From assembly GCA_963823515.1 (NCBI GenBank), contig CAWGMB010000002.1, positions 1 through 64,000 of the forward strand: DNA of 64,000 nt, written 5' to 3'. The notes beneath the pieces were generated by a model. That model worked only from the letters and a program-made list of their open reading frames with translations. It did not search any database and was not told the origin of the DNA. This document shows positions 52,219 through 60,654 of this stretch, piece by piece. Source of the DNA: Miltoncostaea sp963823515. GTDB lineage: Bacteria; Actinomycetota; Thermoleophilia; Miltoncostaeales; Miltoncostaeaceae. The position numbers were made by a program, and so were the translations under genes. Every line of letters begins with the position of its first letter. The first letter of the stretch is position 1.

Positions 52219-52512
52219 GAACGGCCCAGACCGCCGTTCGAGTGGCCGCACACCGTCCCCAACCGGGAGCAACATGCGACGGTCGGCCTCAGCGAGGTGT
52301 TGGCGCGCTTCGGCGAGGGGACCACTCCGGCTGAGCGGGCTGAGCGCGAGTCGAGGCACGCCGCCATCGGCCTCTCGGGTCGCGTCGTGGACCGGATTCC
52401 CGTGCTCGACCGCGGCCGCGACCTGGCCACGGCTTTGCCGAAGGAGGCCGAGGGGGCGCCGGTTGTCGCGCTGCGAGCGGCGCTCCGAGGGGGGTCGGCC
52501 CCGATTTGGTGA
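52219..52512 (+). other. Open frame fragment of unknown nature before parA
   Basis: Between the PA14 protein and parA (52144-52548) one frame reads FEWPHTVPNREQHATVGLSE, VLARFGEGTTPAERAERESR and so on to GGSAPIW, stop 52512. The composition looks protein-like, but the only in-frame starts are internal (TTG 52297). Either a small gene with a lost start or the 3' remnant of one. No family recognised. A stem GGGACC/GGTCCC lies near 52146-52170. Confidence 0.3.
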
Positions 52513-52548
52513 TGGCCGGCCACGCGGCCGCCCGCGCCGGGCGCTAGC

Positions 52549-53337
52549 GTGCGGCGGGTGTGGGTTCTTGCCATCGTCAACGAGAAGGGCGGCAGCGCCA
52601 AGACCACCACGACGGTCTCCCTGGCGGCGGCGCTCGCCGAGCGGGGGCGGCGGGTGCTGGTCGTCGACCTCGACGCTCAGGCGAACGCGAGCCTGTGGCT
52701 GGGCGTCAGCGATGAGGGCCAGGCCCTGCTGGAGGTCCTACTCGACCAGCGCGCCATCGGTGAGGCGATCCGCCCGGCTCCGGCGCTCGAGCGGGTCGAT
52801 GTCTTGCCGGCCTCCCGGCGCCTGGGCAACCTGGCCGCGGCGGTCGGCTGGGCGCAGCTTCCCCAGGGGCTGCTGCGCGAGCGGCTGGCCGCGGTGCGCG
52901 AGCATTACGACTACGCCCTGCTGGATGGCCCACGGGCCGTCGATCTGCTCAGCACCAACGCCCTGGTGGCCGCCCAGGGTGCGCTCGTGCCGCTGATCCC
53001 CGAGACGCTGGCCTACCTCGGGCTGGAGGCGATGGATGCGGCCATCCGCAGCGTGCGGCCCGCCCTCAACCCGGCCCTGGAGGGCCCGCGGGTGCTGCGC
53101 AGCCGCTGGGAGGACCGCACGCTGGACGCGCGGGCCGTGCTCGCCCAGGCCGAGAGCCGGTTCGGGCCGGACATGATGAGCACCGTCGTGCGCACCGACA
53201 TCGCCGTCCGCCACGCGGCCCGGGCCGGCCGCAACGTCCTGGCGGGCCCGCGCAGCCGCGCCGCCGAGGACTTTCGCGCCCTGGCCGGCGAGGTCGAGGA
53301 GTGGGCGGCACCGACCCGGGCGGCGAACGGTGACTGA
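52549..53337 (+). CDS. ParA/Soj-family ATPase, orphan
   Basis: 262 aa from GTG 52549 (second GTG at 52558). Deviant Walker A NEKGGSAKTTTTVSLAAALA with the signature lysine, Walker A-prime LVVDLDAQANASLWLGV, and YDYALLDGPRAVDLLSTNAL as Walker B region. ParA ATPases position chromosomes, plasmids or protein clusters. There is no ParB gene next to it; instead a 133-aa protein overlaps its end. The upstream gene is a surface protein, so this is not the oriC-linked parAB. It may be an orphan ParA that places another cargo. Confidence 0.9.
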   Translation: MRRVWVLAIVNEKGGSAKTTTTVSLAAALAERGRRVLVVDLDAQANASLWLGVSDEGQALLEVLLDQRAIGEAIRPAPALERVDVLPASRRLGNLAAAVGWAQLPQGLLRERLAAVREHYDYALLDGPRAVDLLSTNALVAAQGALVPLIPETLAYLGLEAMDAAIRSVRPALNPALEGPRVLRSRWEDRTLDARAVLAQAESRFGPDMMSTVVRTDIAVRHAARAGRNVLAGPRSRAAEDFRALAGEVEEWAAPTRAANGD

Positions 53338-53731
53338 GAGGCGATCACCCGCCCGCCGCCGCCGCGCGGTGCCGCCGCCGCGCGACCTGCTCTCCGCCCA
53401 GGTGCGGGCGGAGGATCTGCCCGACGTCGCGCGCCCGCCGGCCCCCGCCCCGCCCCCGCACGATCCGCCGGCCAGCGCGGCGGCGGCGGGCGCCGATCCG
53501 ATCGGCGCGTCGGCGCGCGCGGTCCTGGCGGCCGGCCTCCTGCCGCTTCGCCTCACCGAGGCCGCCCTCGAGGGCCAGGCGCAGGCGATCGACGACTGGA
53601 TGGCGCGCGGCGCGGTACCCGCGCCGCTGATCCCCGGAGCGGTGCTGATGAGCGCGCACAGCCGCCTGCTGGCCGGCATGATCCACGCGGCCTTCGGATG
53701 GACGGGCGATCGCACGCACGACCCCGGCTGA
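53330..53731 (+). CDS. ParA-linked hypothetical protein
   Basis: 133 aa; GTG 53330 overlaps the parA stop by 8 bases, so it is translationally coupled. The N-terminal half is basic then Pro/Ala-rich (RRSPARRRRAVPPPRDLLSA, ARPPAPAPPPHDPPAS), likely disordered; the C-terminal half is helical and partly hydrophobic (ASARAVLAAGLLPLRLTEAA, LIPGAVLMSAHSRLLAGMIH). It could be the ParA cargo adaptor: many adaptors carry a basic N-terminal peptide that triggers ParA ATPase. No family recognised. Confidence 0.65.
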   Translation: MTERRSPARRRRAVPPPRDLLSAQVRAEDLPDVARPPAPAPPPHDPPASAAAAGADPIGASARAVLAAGLLPLRLTEAALEGQAQAIDDWMARGAVPAPLIPGAVLMSAHSRLLAGMIHAAFGWTGDRTHDPG

Positions 53732-53740
53732 CGGTCGCTC

Positions 53741-53759
53741 GGGCGCATCCGGTGCGCCC
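53741..53759 (+). terminator. Hairpin terminator after the parA operon
   Basis: GGGCGCA (53741-53747) and TGCGCCC (53753-53759) with a 5-base loop, 9 bases after the stop of the second gene. Confidence 0.65.
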
Positions 53760-53843
53760 CCGCGTCGACCGCGAGGCCGCTCGCATCGCCCATCGCAGGA
53801 CGAAGCGTGATTGCCGCGGCGGTGCTCCTCGCTGACCTCTCGC

Positions 53844-53873
53844 GAAGGGGCGCCCGGCGCCGGGCGCCCCTTC
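53844..53873. other. Perfect 30-base palindrome
   Basis: GAAGGGGCGCCCGGC is followed directly by its complement. It lies in 53760-54055, an interval in which no gene is recognised on either strand. Terminator-like in strength, but no gene end adjoins it. Confidence 0.6.
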
Positions 53874-53976
53874 GGCACCCCGCCGCCCCCGAGAGCCGTC
53901 TGTGGGAAGGCATTCCCGTGCCGGAGGGCGAGGGCCCGCAGCGTCTCGAGCCTCTCACGCCCCGGTCGGCCCCTCG

Positions 53977-54190
53977 GCGCCGGCTCGCTTCGAACCGGCC
54001 TTCCGGGCCGACGTCCGCGGCGAAGCGCTCTGGGACAGCCTCACGCTCTGGCCGATGGTCGTCGCCGGGATGCTCTTGATCGCGGGCAGCCCGGCGTGGC
54101 CGTACTTCGGGCTCGTGGGGGGCGGCATGTACCTGTACCTCGCCGGCCGCGGAGTCTCGACCCATCGGCCCCGCCGGGCGCCGTCAGCGG
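53977..54190 (+). pseudogene. Fragment of a small membrane protein
   Basis: In one plus frame the text FEPAFRADVRGEALWDSLTL, WPMVVAGMLLIAGSPAWPYF, GLVGGGMYLYLAGRGVSTHR reads like one and a half membrane helices of an actinobacterial membrane protein. No start codon with SD is seen and the following text is shadow of the phosphatase gene. Probably a decayed gene. Confidence 0.35.
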
Positions 54191-54210
54191 CCGCGACGAC
54201 TCGGCCCCGC

Positions 54211-55011
54211 TCAGTGCTCCTTGGCGATCAGCAGACCACGGGTCAGGCCGGCCACGTCCACGCGGTCGAGCGACGTGACGACGAGAGCCGCGCCGGCGTC
54301 GGTGAGCATCCGGGCGTCATCCGCCCGGGCGACGCCGAGGGCCCTCATCCCCCCGGCCGTGGCCGCCTGGATCCCCGACACGGCATCCTCGACGACGACG
54401 CAGCGGTCCGGCGGGCAGCCCAGCTCGGCGGCCGCCGTGAGGAAGATCTCGGGGTGCGGCTTGCCCTGCTCGAACCGGCGGCCGGAGACGTTGACGTCGA
54501 TCAGCCCGAGCAGGCTCAACCCGGGGGTCACGAAGTCGTGGGTGAGCCCGCTCTCGCGCGCGAAGACGTCGAGGCGGATCCTGCCGAGGAGCAGCCGGGC
54601 GTTCCTCGACGACGAGGCCGTCGCCAGCCGGATGCCTGCCGCCCTGACCGCGAGCACGAATCCCAGGGCATCGGGGTAGGCAGTGAATCGCCCCGCCTCG
54701 ATCAGCTCGACCACCATCGCCTGCTTGCGCGCGGCGTAGGCCTCGGCGCGCTCCGCGATGTCAGGGACCCCGTAGTGCTCCAGGGCCGCGCGCGCACCGC
54801 TCATGCGCGGCCTGCCCGAGATCACCTCCCGGTAGACGTCCGGGGCGGGTGCGCCGGGCTCCCACGAGGTGCTGCCGCGGATGTCGCGCCACGGCCCCTC
54901 CATGAGCTCCTGCAGCGCCTCACGCCAGGCGTGCTCGTGCGGCGAGTCGACGAGCACGCCGTCGACGTCGAGGATCACGGCTCGGAACCCGTCGCGCCGC
55001 TCGCGTGCCAC
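54211..55011 (-). CDS. HAD-superfamily beta-phosphoglucomutase-like phosphatase
   Basis: 266 aa from GTG 55011 (9 bases after the GH65 stop). HAD motifs: AVILDVDGVLVDSPHEHAW (motif I with nucleophile Asp), ATASSSRNARLLL (II), GKPHPEIFLTAAAELG (III Lys) and VVVEDAVSGIQAAT (IV). An extended cap (about 25-110) is typical of beta-PGM. Paired with a GH65 phosphorylase, it would convert the released beta-glucose 1-phosphate to glucose 6-phosphate. Simple phosphatase action remains possible. Confidence 0.88.
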   Translation of the reverse strand: MARERRDGFRAVILDVDGVLVDSPHEHAWREALQELMEGPWRDIRGSTSWEPGAPAPDVYREVISGRPRMSGARAALEHYGVPDIAERAEAYAARKQAMVVELIEAGRFTAYPDALGFVLAVRAAGIRLATASSSRNARLLLGRIRLDVFARESGLTHDFVTPGLSLLGLIDVNVSGRRFEQGKPHPEIFLTAAAELGCPPDRCVVVEDAVSGIQAATAGGMRALGVARADDARMLTDAGAALVVTSLDRVDVAGLTRGLLIAKEH

Positions 55012-55019
55012 CCCGGGGC

Positions 55020-57437
55020 TCAGGCCGGATCGACGCCGAGCGCGAACGCATGGCGATCGCCCGGGCACAGCTCGCGGACATCGTCGCCGACGCCGATGCT
55101 GATCGGCCCGCCGGCGCCCTCGGAATGGACCTCGACCGTGAGCCGGCCGCCTCCGACTCCGACCCGGATCGGCGTCCCGCGGAACAGCATCGAGAAGGAG
55201 AGACCCTCGAGGCGATCGATCAGCCGCGGGACGAAGTGCAGCACGTCGCCCCTGATGATGGTGCCGAGGTACCCACGCTGGACGAGATCGAGCGTGCCCG
55301 ACATCACCCCCATGTGGATGCCCTCCTTGGTCGTGCCGCCCTGGATGTCGCCGACGTCGCTCTCGAGCGCGACGAGGAACCGCTCCCACGAGCTCTCGGG
55401 CTCCCGCTCGGCCAACGCGGCGGCGTGGGTGACGTAGCTGAGAGTCGAGCCGTGCGAGGTCCTGCGGTCGTAGTAGTCGATGTTCCGGCGTGCGGCGTCG
55501 GCGGTGAGCTCGTAGCCGAGTCGCTCGAACAACCGTTTGAGCTCCTCCTCGGGAAAAAGGAAGAAGAGCATGACCGTGTCGGCCTGCTTGGCCAGCTTGT
55601 AGCGATCGGGATCGTCACCCTCGGCGCCGAGGATCCGGTCCAGGCGCGCGATCCCGCCGTCGTACTTGGCACGGTAGGCGTCCCAGTCGAGCTCGGCGAG
55701 GTGCTCGTATCCCTCGAACTGGCTGATGATGCCGTCGCCGTGCGAGGGCACGAACATCTTGCGGCTCATCTGCGCCCATGTCGCGATCTCCTCGTCACCC
55801 AGCTCGATCCTCCGGCGCAGGGCCGAGGCGCGGCTCGCCGGAAGCAGGTCGAGGACCTCCTGGGCGATCTCGCAGATCCACGCGACCATGACGTTCGTAT
55901 AGGCGTTGTTGCGCAGCCCTCCCTCGGTCGCCTCGGGGTACTTCTCATGGAACTCGTCAGGGCCCATCACCCCGTGGATCTCGTACCGGTCGCGCTCGGG
56001 CTCGTAGTGTGCGATCGACGACCAGAAGCGGGCGATCTCGAGCATCATCTCGGCCCCGTGGTCGAGCATGAACTCGACGTCGCCGGTCGCCTGGAAGTAG
56101 TGCCACACGTTGTAGAAGATGGCGGCGTTGACATGGCGCTGGTTGTGGCTGAGATCCGGCTCCCAGCGGCCCGAGAGCGGGTTGAGATGGACGACCTGCG
56201 TCTCCTCCTGGCCGTCGCTGCCGCTCTGCCACGGGTACATCGCGCCGCGGTGGCCGAGCGCCTGCGCCGCCCTGCGGGCCTCCCCAAGGCGCCGCGCGCG
56301 GTAGAGCAGTAGATGCCGGCTGATCTGGGGCAGGCGGAAGTTCAGGAACGGGAACACGTAGAGCTCGTCCCAGAACACGTGCCCGCGGTACGCCTCCCCG
56401 TTCAGGCCGCGCGCGGGGACGCCCGCGTCCAGCTCGGCCGTGTGTCGCGAGCAGACCTGGAGGACGTGCGCGATGTGGAAGCGCAGCAGCGCCTGGACGC
56501 GGGCGTCACCCGGCAGGACGAGATCGCACGCGTCCCAGAGCTCCTCCCAGGCCGCGCGATGGTCCTCGAGAGCCTCCTCGAAGGCGGGGTAGTCCCGCAC
56601 CGACTTGCCGGCGTTCGCGAGCGGCTCGCTGATGGCGTGGTCGCGTGCGGTGTAGAGCGCGACCATCTTCTCGACCCGGACCGGGACGCCTTGGGTCACG
56701 TCCAGGCGGATCGCCTGCTGGACGTAGTCCTCCATCTGGTAGAGGTCCGGCTCCACGCCAACGGGTACGGGGTCGTCCCCGCGGTAGACGCGCGTACGGG
56801 CCGCGTTGGCGACATAGATCCGCGACTGGCGCGTGCGGACCATCAGCGCGATCACCTCGGGCCCGAACGTCCGCGGGAGCACCGGCTCGAGGTGCCGTCC
56901 CTCCAGTGGGCGGTAGCGGGCGACTCCGCGGTTCGAGACCCGGCCGTCGAGGGCCGAGATCACCTCGATCCGGCCCGACCAGTTCTCCGGCGTGAGGGTC
57001 CACTCGAGGCCCGCCTGGTGCACGTGCGCCATGCTGACGAAGCGACGGCTGCGCAGCGTGCTCTCCCGGCCTGCGTGGTCGCGGAAACGGAGGACGCGGG
57101 AGACGGCGGCGGCCCGCACGTCATACTCGTGGCGGTAGGAGAGCAGCTCGATGTCCCCGAGCCTGAGCACCTCCTCGCCCTCGATACGCAGCTTGAGCAC
57201 CAGCCAGTTCGGCAGGTTGACCAGATCCTCGTTGGGGACCGGCACGCCGCTCATGATGGTCGTCTCACGGTTGTAGACGCCGTGGGCGTAGGTCCCCGGG
57301 TAGTGCAGGCTGTTGGCGTCCTCCCACTCCGCGCAACCGCGCGTGCAGAAGTAGCCGTTGCCGGTCGAGGTGAGCGCCTCTCTCAGGCCCTCCTCGTCCG
57401 GCTCGAAGCCGTCGTACTCCAGCGTGAAGCCTTCCAA
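55020..57437 (-). CDS. Glycoside hydrolase family 65 disaccharide phosphorylase
   Basis: 805 aa from TTG 57437, chosen because GGAGG precedes it by 7 bases. Layout of GH65: N-terminal beta-sandwich (about 1-270; TSTGNGYFCTRGCAEWEDAN, YAHGVYNRETTIMSG), helical linker, (alpha/alpha)6 barrel with RGHVFWDELYVFPFLNFRLP, YPWQSGSDGQEETQ, and VMGPDEFHE, which holds the catalytic Glu, and a small C-terminal sheet. Inverting phosphorylases of this family act on trehalose, maltose, kojibiose or nigerose; the sequence alone does not decide. With the downstream beta-PGM it forms a compact route from a disaccharide to glucose and glucose 6-phosphate. No sugar transporter is adjacent. Confidence 0.92.
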   Translation of the reverse strand: MEGFTLEYDGFEPDEEGLREALTSTGNGYFCTRGCAEWEDANSLHYPGTYAHGVYNRETTIMSGVPVPNEDLVNLPNWLVLKLRIEGEEVLRLGDIELLSYRHEYDVRAAAVSRVLRFRDHAGRESTLRSRRFVSMAHVHQAGLEWTLTPENWSGRIEVISALDGRVSNRGVARYRPLEGRHLEPVLPRTFGPEVIALMVRTRQSRIYVANAARTRVYRGDDPVPVGVEPDLYQMEDYVQQAIRLDVTQGVPVRVEKMVALYTARDHAISEPLANAGKSVRDYPAFEEALEDHRAAWEELWDACDLVLPGDARVQALLRFHIAHVLQVCSRHTAELDAGVPARGLNGEAYRGHVFWDELYVFPFLNFRLPQISRHLLLYRARRLGEARRAAQALGHRGAMYPWQSGSDGQEETQVVHLNPLSGRWEPDLSHNQRHVNAAIFYNVWHYFQATGDVEFMLDHGAEMMLEIARFWSSIAHYEPERDRYEIHGVMGPDEFHEKYPEATEGGLRNNAYTNVMVAWICEIAQEVLDLLPASRASALRRRIELGDEEIATWAQMSRKMFVPSHGDGIISQFEGYEHLAELDWDAYRAKYDGGIARLDRILGAEGDDPDRYKLAKQADTVMLFFLFPEEELKRLFERLGYELTADAARRNIDYYDRRTSHGSTLSYVTHAAALAEREPESSWERFLVALESDVGDIQGGTTKEGIHMGVMSGTLDLVQRGYLGTIIRGDVLHFVPRLIDRLEGLSFSMLFRGTPIRVGVGGGRLTVEVHSEGAGGPISIGVGDDVRELCPGDRHAFALGVDPA

Positions 57438-58182
57438 GGCGGTCCTCCTTCGGAGTCGAATGGTACCCGGAGCCGCGCGGGCGCTGCGCCGGGAGCCCGT
57501 CATCCCGACGCCCCGACCCGTCCCGGAACCCTCAGGACCGGCTGCTCGACCCCGGGGCGCGCCTCCGCGGGCCCGGCGCCTTCGCCGGCCTCGTGTCGAG
57601 AGTCTCGCGCCTCAAGCGGCCTCGCGTTCGCCGACCACCTCGAGGAGCCACGCCCCGGACCCCGCAGACGAGGACGCGAGCGGAGAGTGCCCTCCCTCCA
57701 CTCGCGTTCCCCGTGCTGCAGCGTCGAGCGGTGTCCCCCTCGCTCATCGCCGTGGGCAAGACTTCCTCACTTCGGCGACTCAGGGAAACCGCCGATTCGT
57801 AGGGTTCGTGCTCGCCGTTCGGACGGCGCCTCGCGGGCTCGGCCACCGGAGCAGGCGCCAACCGGTTGCCGCTCTCGAGTCCCCGCGCGGCAGAGCCCCT
57901 CTTGGATGCGGGCCCGGACATACCGACCGGCTCCGTGCGACCAGGGCAGCCGGCTGTCGTCTACGCCCAAAGCCGACCGGAGGTGCGTTGACGCCATGCT
58001 CGCGCGTGCGGATTCCCGAGCTTGTGATCCTCTTGGGAACGATGGTGTTGCTGTGGGGGGATGCACGACAGCATGGATGTCGACGTGTTCTGCGTCACGC
58101 CACCCGCGTGGCTCGTGGCGCTCGCCTTCTACTCCCTGGGCGCGGGCGTGGAACGGGGACCGCAGAGAAAGGCGAGCCAGAA
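57438..58182. other. No gene recognised
   Basis: Between the GH65 start and the tRNA fragment, both strands carry only Arg/Pro/Ser-rich frames without SD or family resemblance. The last part lies just outside the tRNA-bounded island. Confidence 0.5.
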
Positions 58183-58230
58183 GCACGCCCGGCAGGATTC
58201 GAACCTGCGACTGGCGGATCAGAAGTTCTG
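58183..58230 (-). repeat. Displaced 3' fragment of tRNA-Arg(UCU), candidate attachment-site copy
   Basis: 42 of 48 bases match the 3' half of the intact tRNA-Arg at 62701-62748, including an uninterrupted 26-base identity (58186-58211) covering the acceptor 3' strand and T arm. The anticodon loop region (CTTCTGA) is still recognisable; the 5' half is absent. Intact tRNA at one end and its 3' fragment at the other, same orientation, is what tRNA-targeting integrases leave behind. Confidence 0.75.
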
Positions 58231-58323
58231 TGCGGTAGCTACCTGGGGCTACCTGAACCGCCTAGCCATGCGGGTTTCGGGAGCGCGACCCACCTCCGGC
58301 CACCCCCTGTCGTTAGCCCGTCG

Positions 58324-58584
58324 TCAGCCCGATGACCGGCAACGACGGGGCCAGCGCCTCCCGCCTCCCTCGTTGTCGGCCCCGCCTTCCTGCTTGGCCT
58401 TCTGGCCCTTCTTCTTCACGACCGCCGCCAAGGCGACCGACATCGAGGCGACCGCCGCCGAGGCGGCGATGAGCGGCCCGACCATCTTCTTCTTCTTCAC
58501 GACCGCCGCCAAGGCGACCGACATCGAGGCGACCGCTGCCGGGGCGGCGATGAGCGGCCCGACCATCTTCTTCATGTTCCTCAT
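58324..58584 (-). CDS. Tandem-duplicated hydrophobic-helix peptide
   Basis: 86 aa from ATG 58584-58582 with SD GGAG. Two near-identical 27-residue units, each KKMVGPLIAA(P/S)AAVAS followed by MSVALAAVVKKK, i.e. a membrane-length Ala/Val helix bracketed by lysines, then a basic tail. The DNA repeat is 81 bases (58411-58491 and 58492-58572) with two clear differences. Could be a small membrane protein, a pore-forming or toxin-like peptide, or a structural peptide; no family recognised. It lies beyond a terminator downstream of the heliorhodopsin. Confidence 0.6.
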   Translation of the reverse strand: MRNMKKMVGPLIAAPAAVASMSVALAAVVKKKKMVGPLIAASAAVASMSVALAAVVKKKGQKAKQEGGADNEGGGRRWPRRCRSSG

Positions 58585-58697
58585 CGCGTGTTCTCCTCTC
58601 GCAGATGCGCTGAAGACGGATGATCCTACGGGCTGTGCCCGGAGTGCTCGAGGTCGTACACCTGATACGGAGTGACCTCCTGCCGATCGGCATGCCT

Positions 58698-58722
58698 GAA
58701 GGGCCCGCGTGAGCGGGCCCTT
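58698..58722 (-). terminator. Hairpin terminator downstream of heliorhodopsin
   Basis: AAGGGCCCGC-GTGA-GCGGGCCCTT, a perfect 10-base stem with 4-base loop, about 160 bases after the heliorhodopsin stop and about 115 before the tandem-helix peptide start. Confidence 0.65.
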
Positions 58723-58881
58723 CCTACGGGCCAGGAGAGCGCGCCGGTCGCCTCCGCGCCCACCCGGGCCGTGCCGCGGCGCTGTTGCGGGCATGCCGCA
58801 CAACCCCGGCAGCCGATGCCGAGGAGTTCTCCTGAGGCACGCCGCCGGATCATGGAGGGGCCGGTGGTCCCGAGTCGCGGG

Positions 58882-59694
58882 CTACCCGATCAGCGTGTTG
58901 GCGAAGATCTGCCACGCCAGCAGGCTCTTGGCAACCAGACTGAGCACGATGTAGATGATCTCGCCGTAGACGTAGTCGGACCACTTCCCCACCTTGCGGT
59001 ACTGCAGCCACTGGTTGATCGCGAAGATGTTGAACAACACGAAGATCGTGATCAGGATCGCGTAGACGAAGCCCGGTGGGCTCTCGGCTCCCTCCTGGTT
59101 GATGTTGACCACCAGGTAGACCGCGATCGCGATCCACGGCCCGATTCCGGCGATCGAGCCGAACCAGAACGGGGTCCACCAGGTCGGGCGATCAGGAGCG
59201 TTGACCATCTCCATGATCCAGCCGAAGAGGATCATCGCGACGTTGACGAACGCGATGGCGATCAGCGCGGCGAGGTCGGTGATGCCCGTGATCAGCGCGA
59301 TCAGGACGATCATGAGCGTCGATGACAACGCGTATTCGACCCAGCGGAATCGGTTCCGCCCCCGCCGCAGCTCGGAGCCGTACTTCCCGAATCCGATCGG
59401 CGACGCGATGAGGAAGTGGAAGAACGCGGACAGCAGGAGAAAGGCTGCCGTGCCCCACGCCAGCGGCACGCCTAGGACGGAGTACAGCGTTCCATCGGAG
59501 AGGGGGGTCCCGGGGGGGCCGTTCAGGCTGAAGGTGCTGATGTCCAGCTCGAAGTCGTTTCCCAGGATGACCATCAGCGCACCCGAGACGAGGTGGATGA
59601 CCCCCATCACCAGGTTGAAGTAGCGGAGCTTCGCGAGCCGGGCGTCCGAGATGGAAACCGTCTCACGCGAGAAGTCGAGTGCGTTCGTCGTCAC
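58882..59694 (-). CDS. Heliorhodopsin
   Basis: Retinal-binding seven-helix protein with inverted membrane topology compared with type-1 rhodopsins; known members are photosensory or enzyme-modulating rather than ion pumps. 270 aa from GTG 59694. Helix 7 has the Schiff-base lysine in LSLVAKSLLAW (Lys256). Helix 3 starts RFRWVEYALSSTLMIVLIA with Glu120 at the counterion position, and His34 and His93 are in helices 1 and 2. Other family blocks: NVAMILFGWIMEMVN, WWTPFWFGSIAGIGPWIAIA, PPGFVYAILITIFVLFNIFA, NQWLQYRKVGKWSDYVYGE. No retinal or carotenoid synthesis gene is in the window, so retinal must come from elsewhere. It sits inside the tRNA-Arg-bounded segment. Confidence 0.95.
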   Translation of the reverse strand: MTTNALDFSRETVSISDARLAKLRYFNLVMGVIHLVSGALMVILGNDFELDISTFSLNGPPGTPLSDGTLYSVLGVPLAWGTAAFLLLSAFFHFLIASPIGFGKYGSELRRGRNRFRWVEYALSSTLMIVLIALITGITDLAALIAIAFVNVAMILFGWIMEMVNAPDRPTWWTPFWFGSIAGIGPWIAIAVYLVVNINQEGAESPPGFVYAILITIFVLFNIFAINQWLQYRKVGKWSDYVYGEIIYIVLSLVAKSLLAWQIFANTLIG

Positions 59695-60083
59695 GGAAGT
59701 GCCTCAGGCGGTCGTGGATGGGTGCGGCGTGCGATGCCGGCGGTGGGGTGGGGTACCCACGAACCGCTCGCATGGCTCGCTCGTATCGTATCCGGGAGCA
59801 CCCGGTGTTCCGGATGTCGCCGCTCCCTGGGCCGATGCCCGCGATCGCACCGACGTGCGTGGCGACGGCGGGCGGCCGGGACATTCGACATGGCGTCTCC
59901 TCCAGGTGTGAGCCCGGCGCTGGAGCCCCCGGACCGGGCATCGTCGGCCGCCTCGGTTATTGAAGACGACCACGGACATGCAGGGAGGATCACCACCGGC
60001 TTACGAAAAGGCATAGGCGGGTTCCCCCATTGGGCTGCGGGGTCTGCCTCTGCTCCGCCGGAAACACCGAAGCCGCTGATCTC
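59695..60083. other. No gene recognised upstream of heliorhodopsin
   Basis: Holds the heliorhodopsin promoter region. All frames are short, out of register with family text, and lack SDs. A decayed 3' end of the transposase-like fragment may reach into the right side. Confidence 0.45.
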
Positions 60084-60259
60084 TCAGCGAGAGCTCGTGC
60101 TGCTCCGTCCCCTGAGGGTGGGTGACCGGCTCCGGGATCGGACAGACGTCCGGGGCCGAGGATCGCTCGCGTGCGACCGGGCGATCCCGCGCTCGGATTC
60201 ACGCGCCAGGCGCACGACGCGCTCGCGCAGTTCCTCGGAGTGCTTCCTCGGGCGTCCCA
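60084..60259 (-). pseudogene. IS3-type transposase OrfA fragment
   Basis: ATG 60259 with AGGAG upstream opens MGRPRKHSEELRERVVRLAR, then ESERGIA, the start of IS3-family OrfA helix-turn-helix proteins. It then loses the frame (RSHASDPRPRTSVRS). No inverted repeats or OrfB were found. A remnant. Confidence 0.65.
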
Positions 60260-60330
60260 TGGTGCCGTGTCTCCTTCGTCTGAGATCGACGATCCCAGAA
60301 GACGGCGACGGCGCGAAACCCCGGGGCCGA

Positions 60331-60440
60331 TCACGCCGCCCTACGTCTGGACCAAGACCGCCGATCAGATCCTCGACTCGATGGCGCGCTACTGCACGCG
60401 CATCAATCAATCAGGACACAAGGAGGCGCTCGATGGTTGA
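60331..60440 (+). pseudogene. IS630-type transposase C-terminal fragment
   Basis: The plus-strand frame PYVWTKTADQILDSMARYCT, RINQSGH is the conserved C-terminus of IS630-family transposases (FVWTKTADQILDSIARYC). The DDE domain is missing. A second mobile-element remnant within 100 bases of the IS3-type fragment. Confidence 0.65.
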
Positions 60441-60603
60441 GGGAGCAGACGCTCTCCTCGGCGCCGGCGGTGCTGGACATTGGCTCCCTCGCGTCGATGT
60501 GCCCCGCGCGGCGGCCAAGCGGTCCGCGCGACCGCCCGCTCTCTCCATCACGGCATCGGTCGGAGTCCGGAAGCGTTTGGACGCCGTCCACCGTGCCTGA
60601 TAG

Positions 60604-60635
60604 CAAACGGCCCTCCCCGCCGAGGGAGGGCCGTT
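60604..60635 (-). terminator. Hairpin terminator of small membrane protein gene
   Basis: AAACGGCCCTCCC-CGCCGA-GGGAGGGCCGTTT, a perfect 13-base stem with A/T ends, located 20 bases past the stop of the gene at 60655-60840. Confidence 0.8.
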
Positions 60636-60654
60636 TGCCCGCAGGGCGCTGGAG

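Noticed and set aside
58183..58300. Possible second intact tRNA or tmRNA 3' end
   Set aside because: T arm and acceptor 3' strand are present but the 5' half does not pair and no tag-peptide frame is seen; best explained as a displaced tRNA-Arg fragment.
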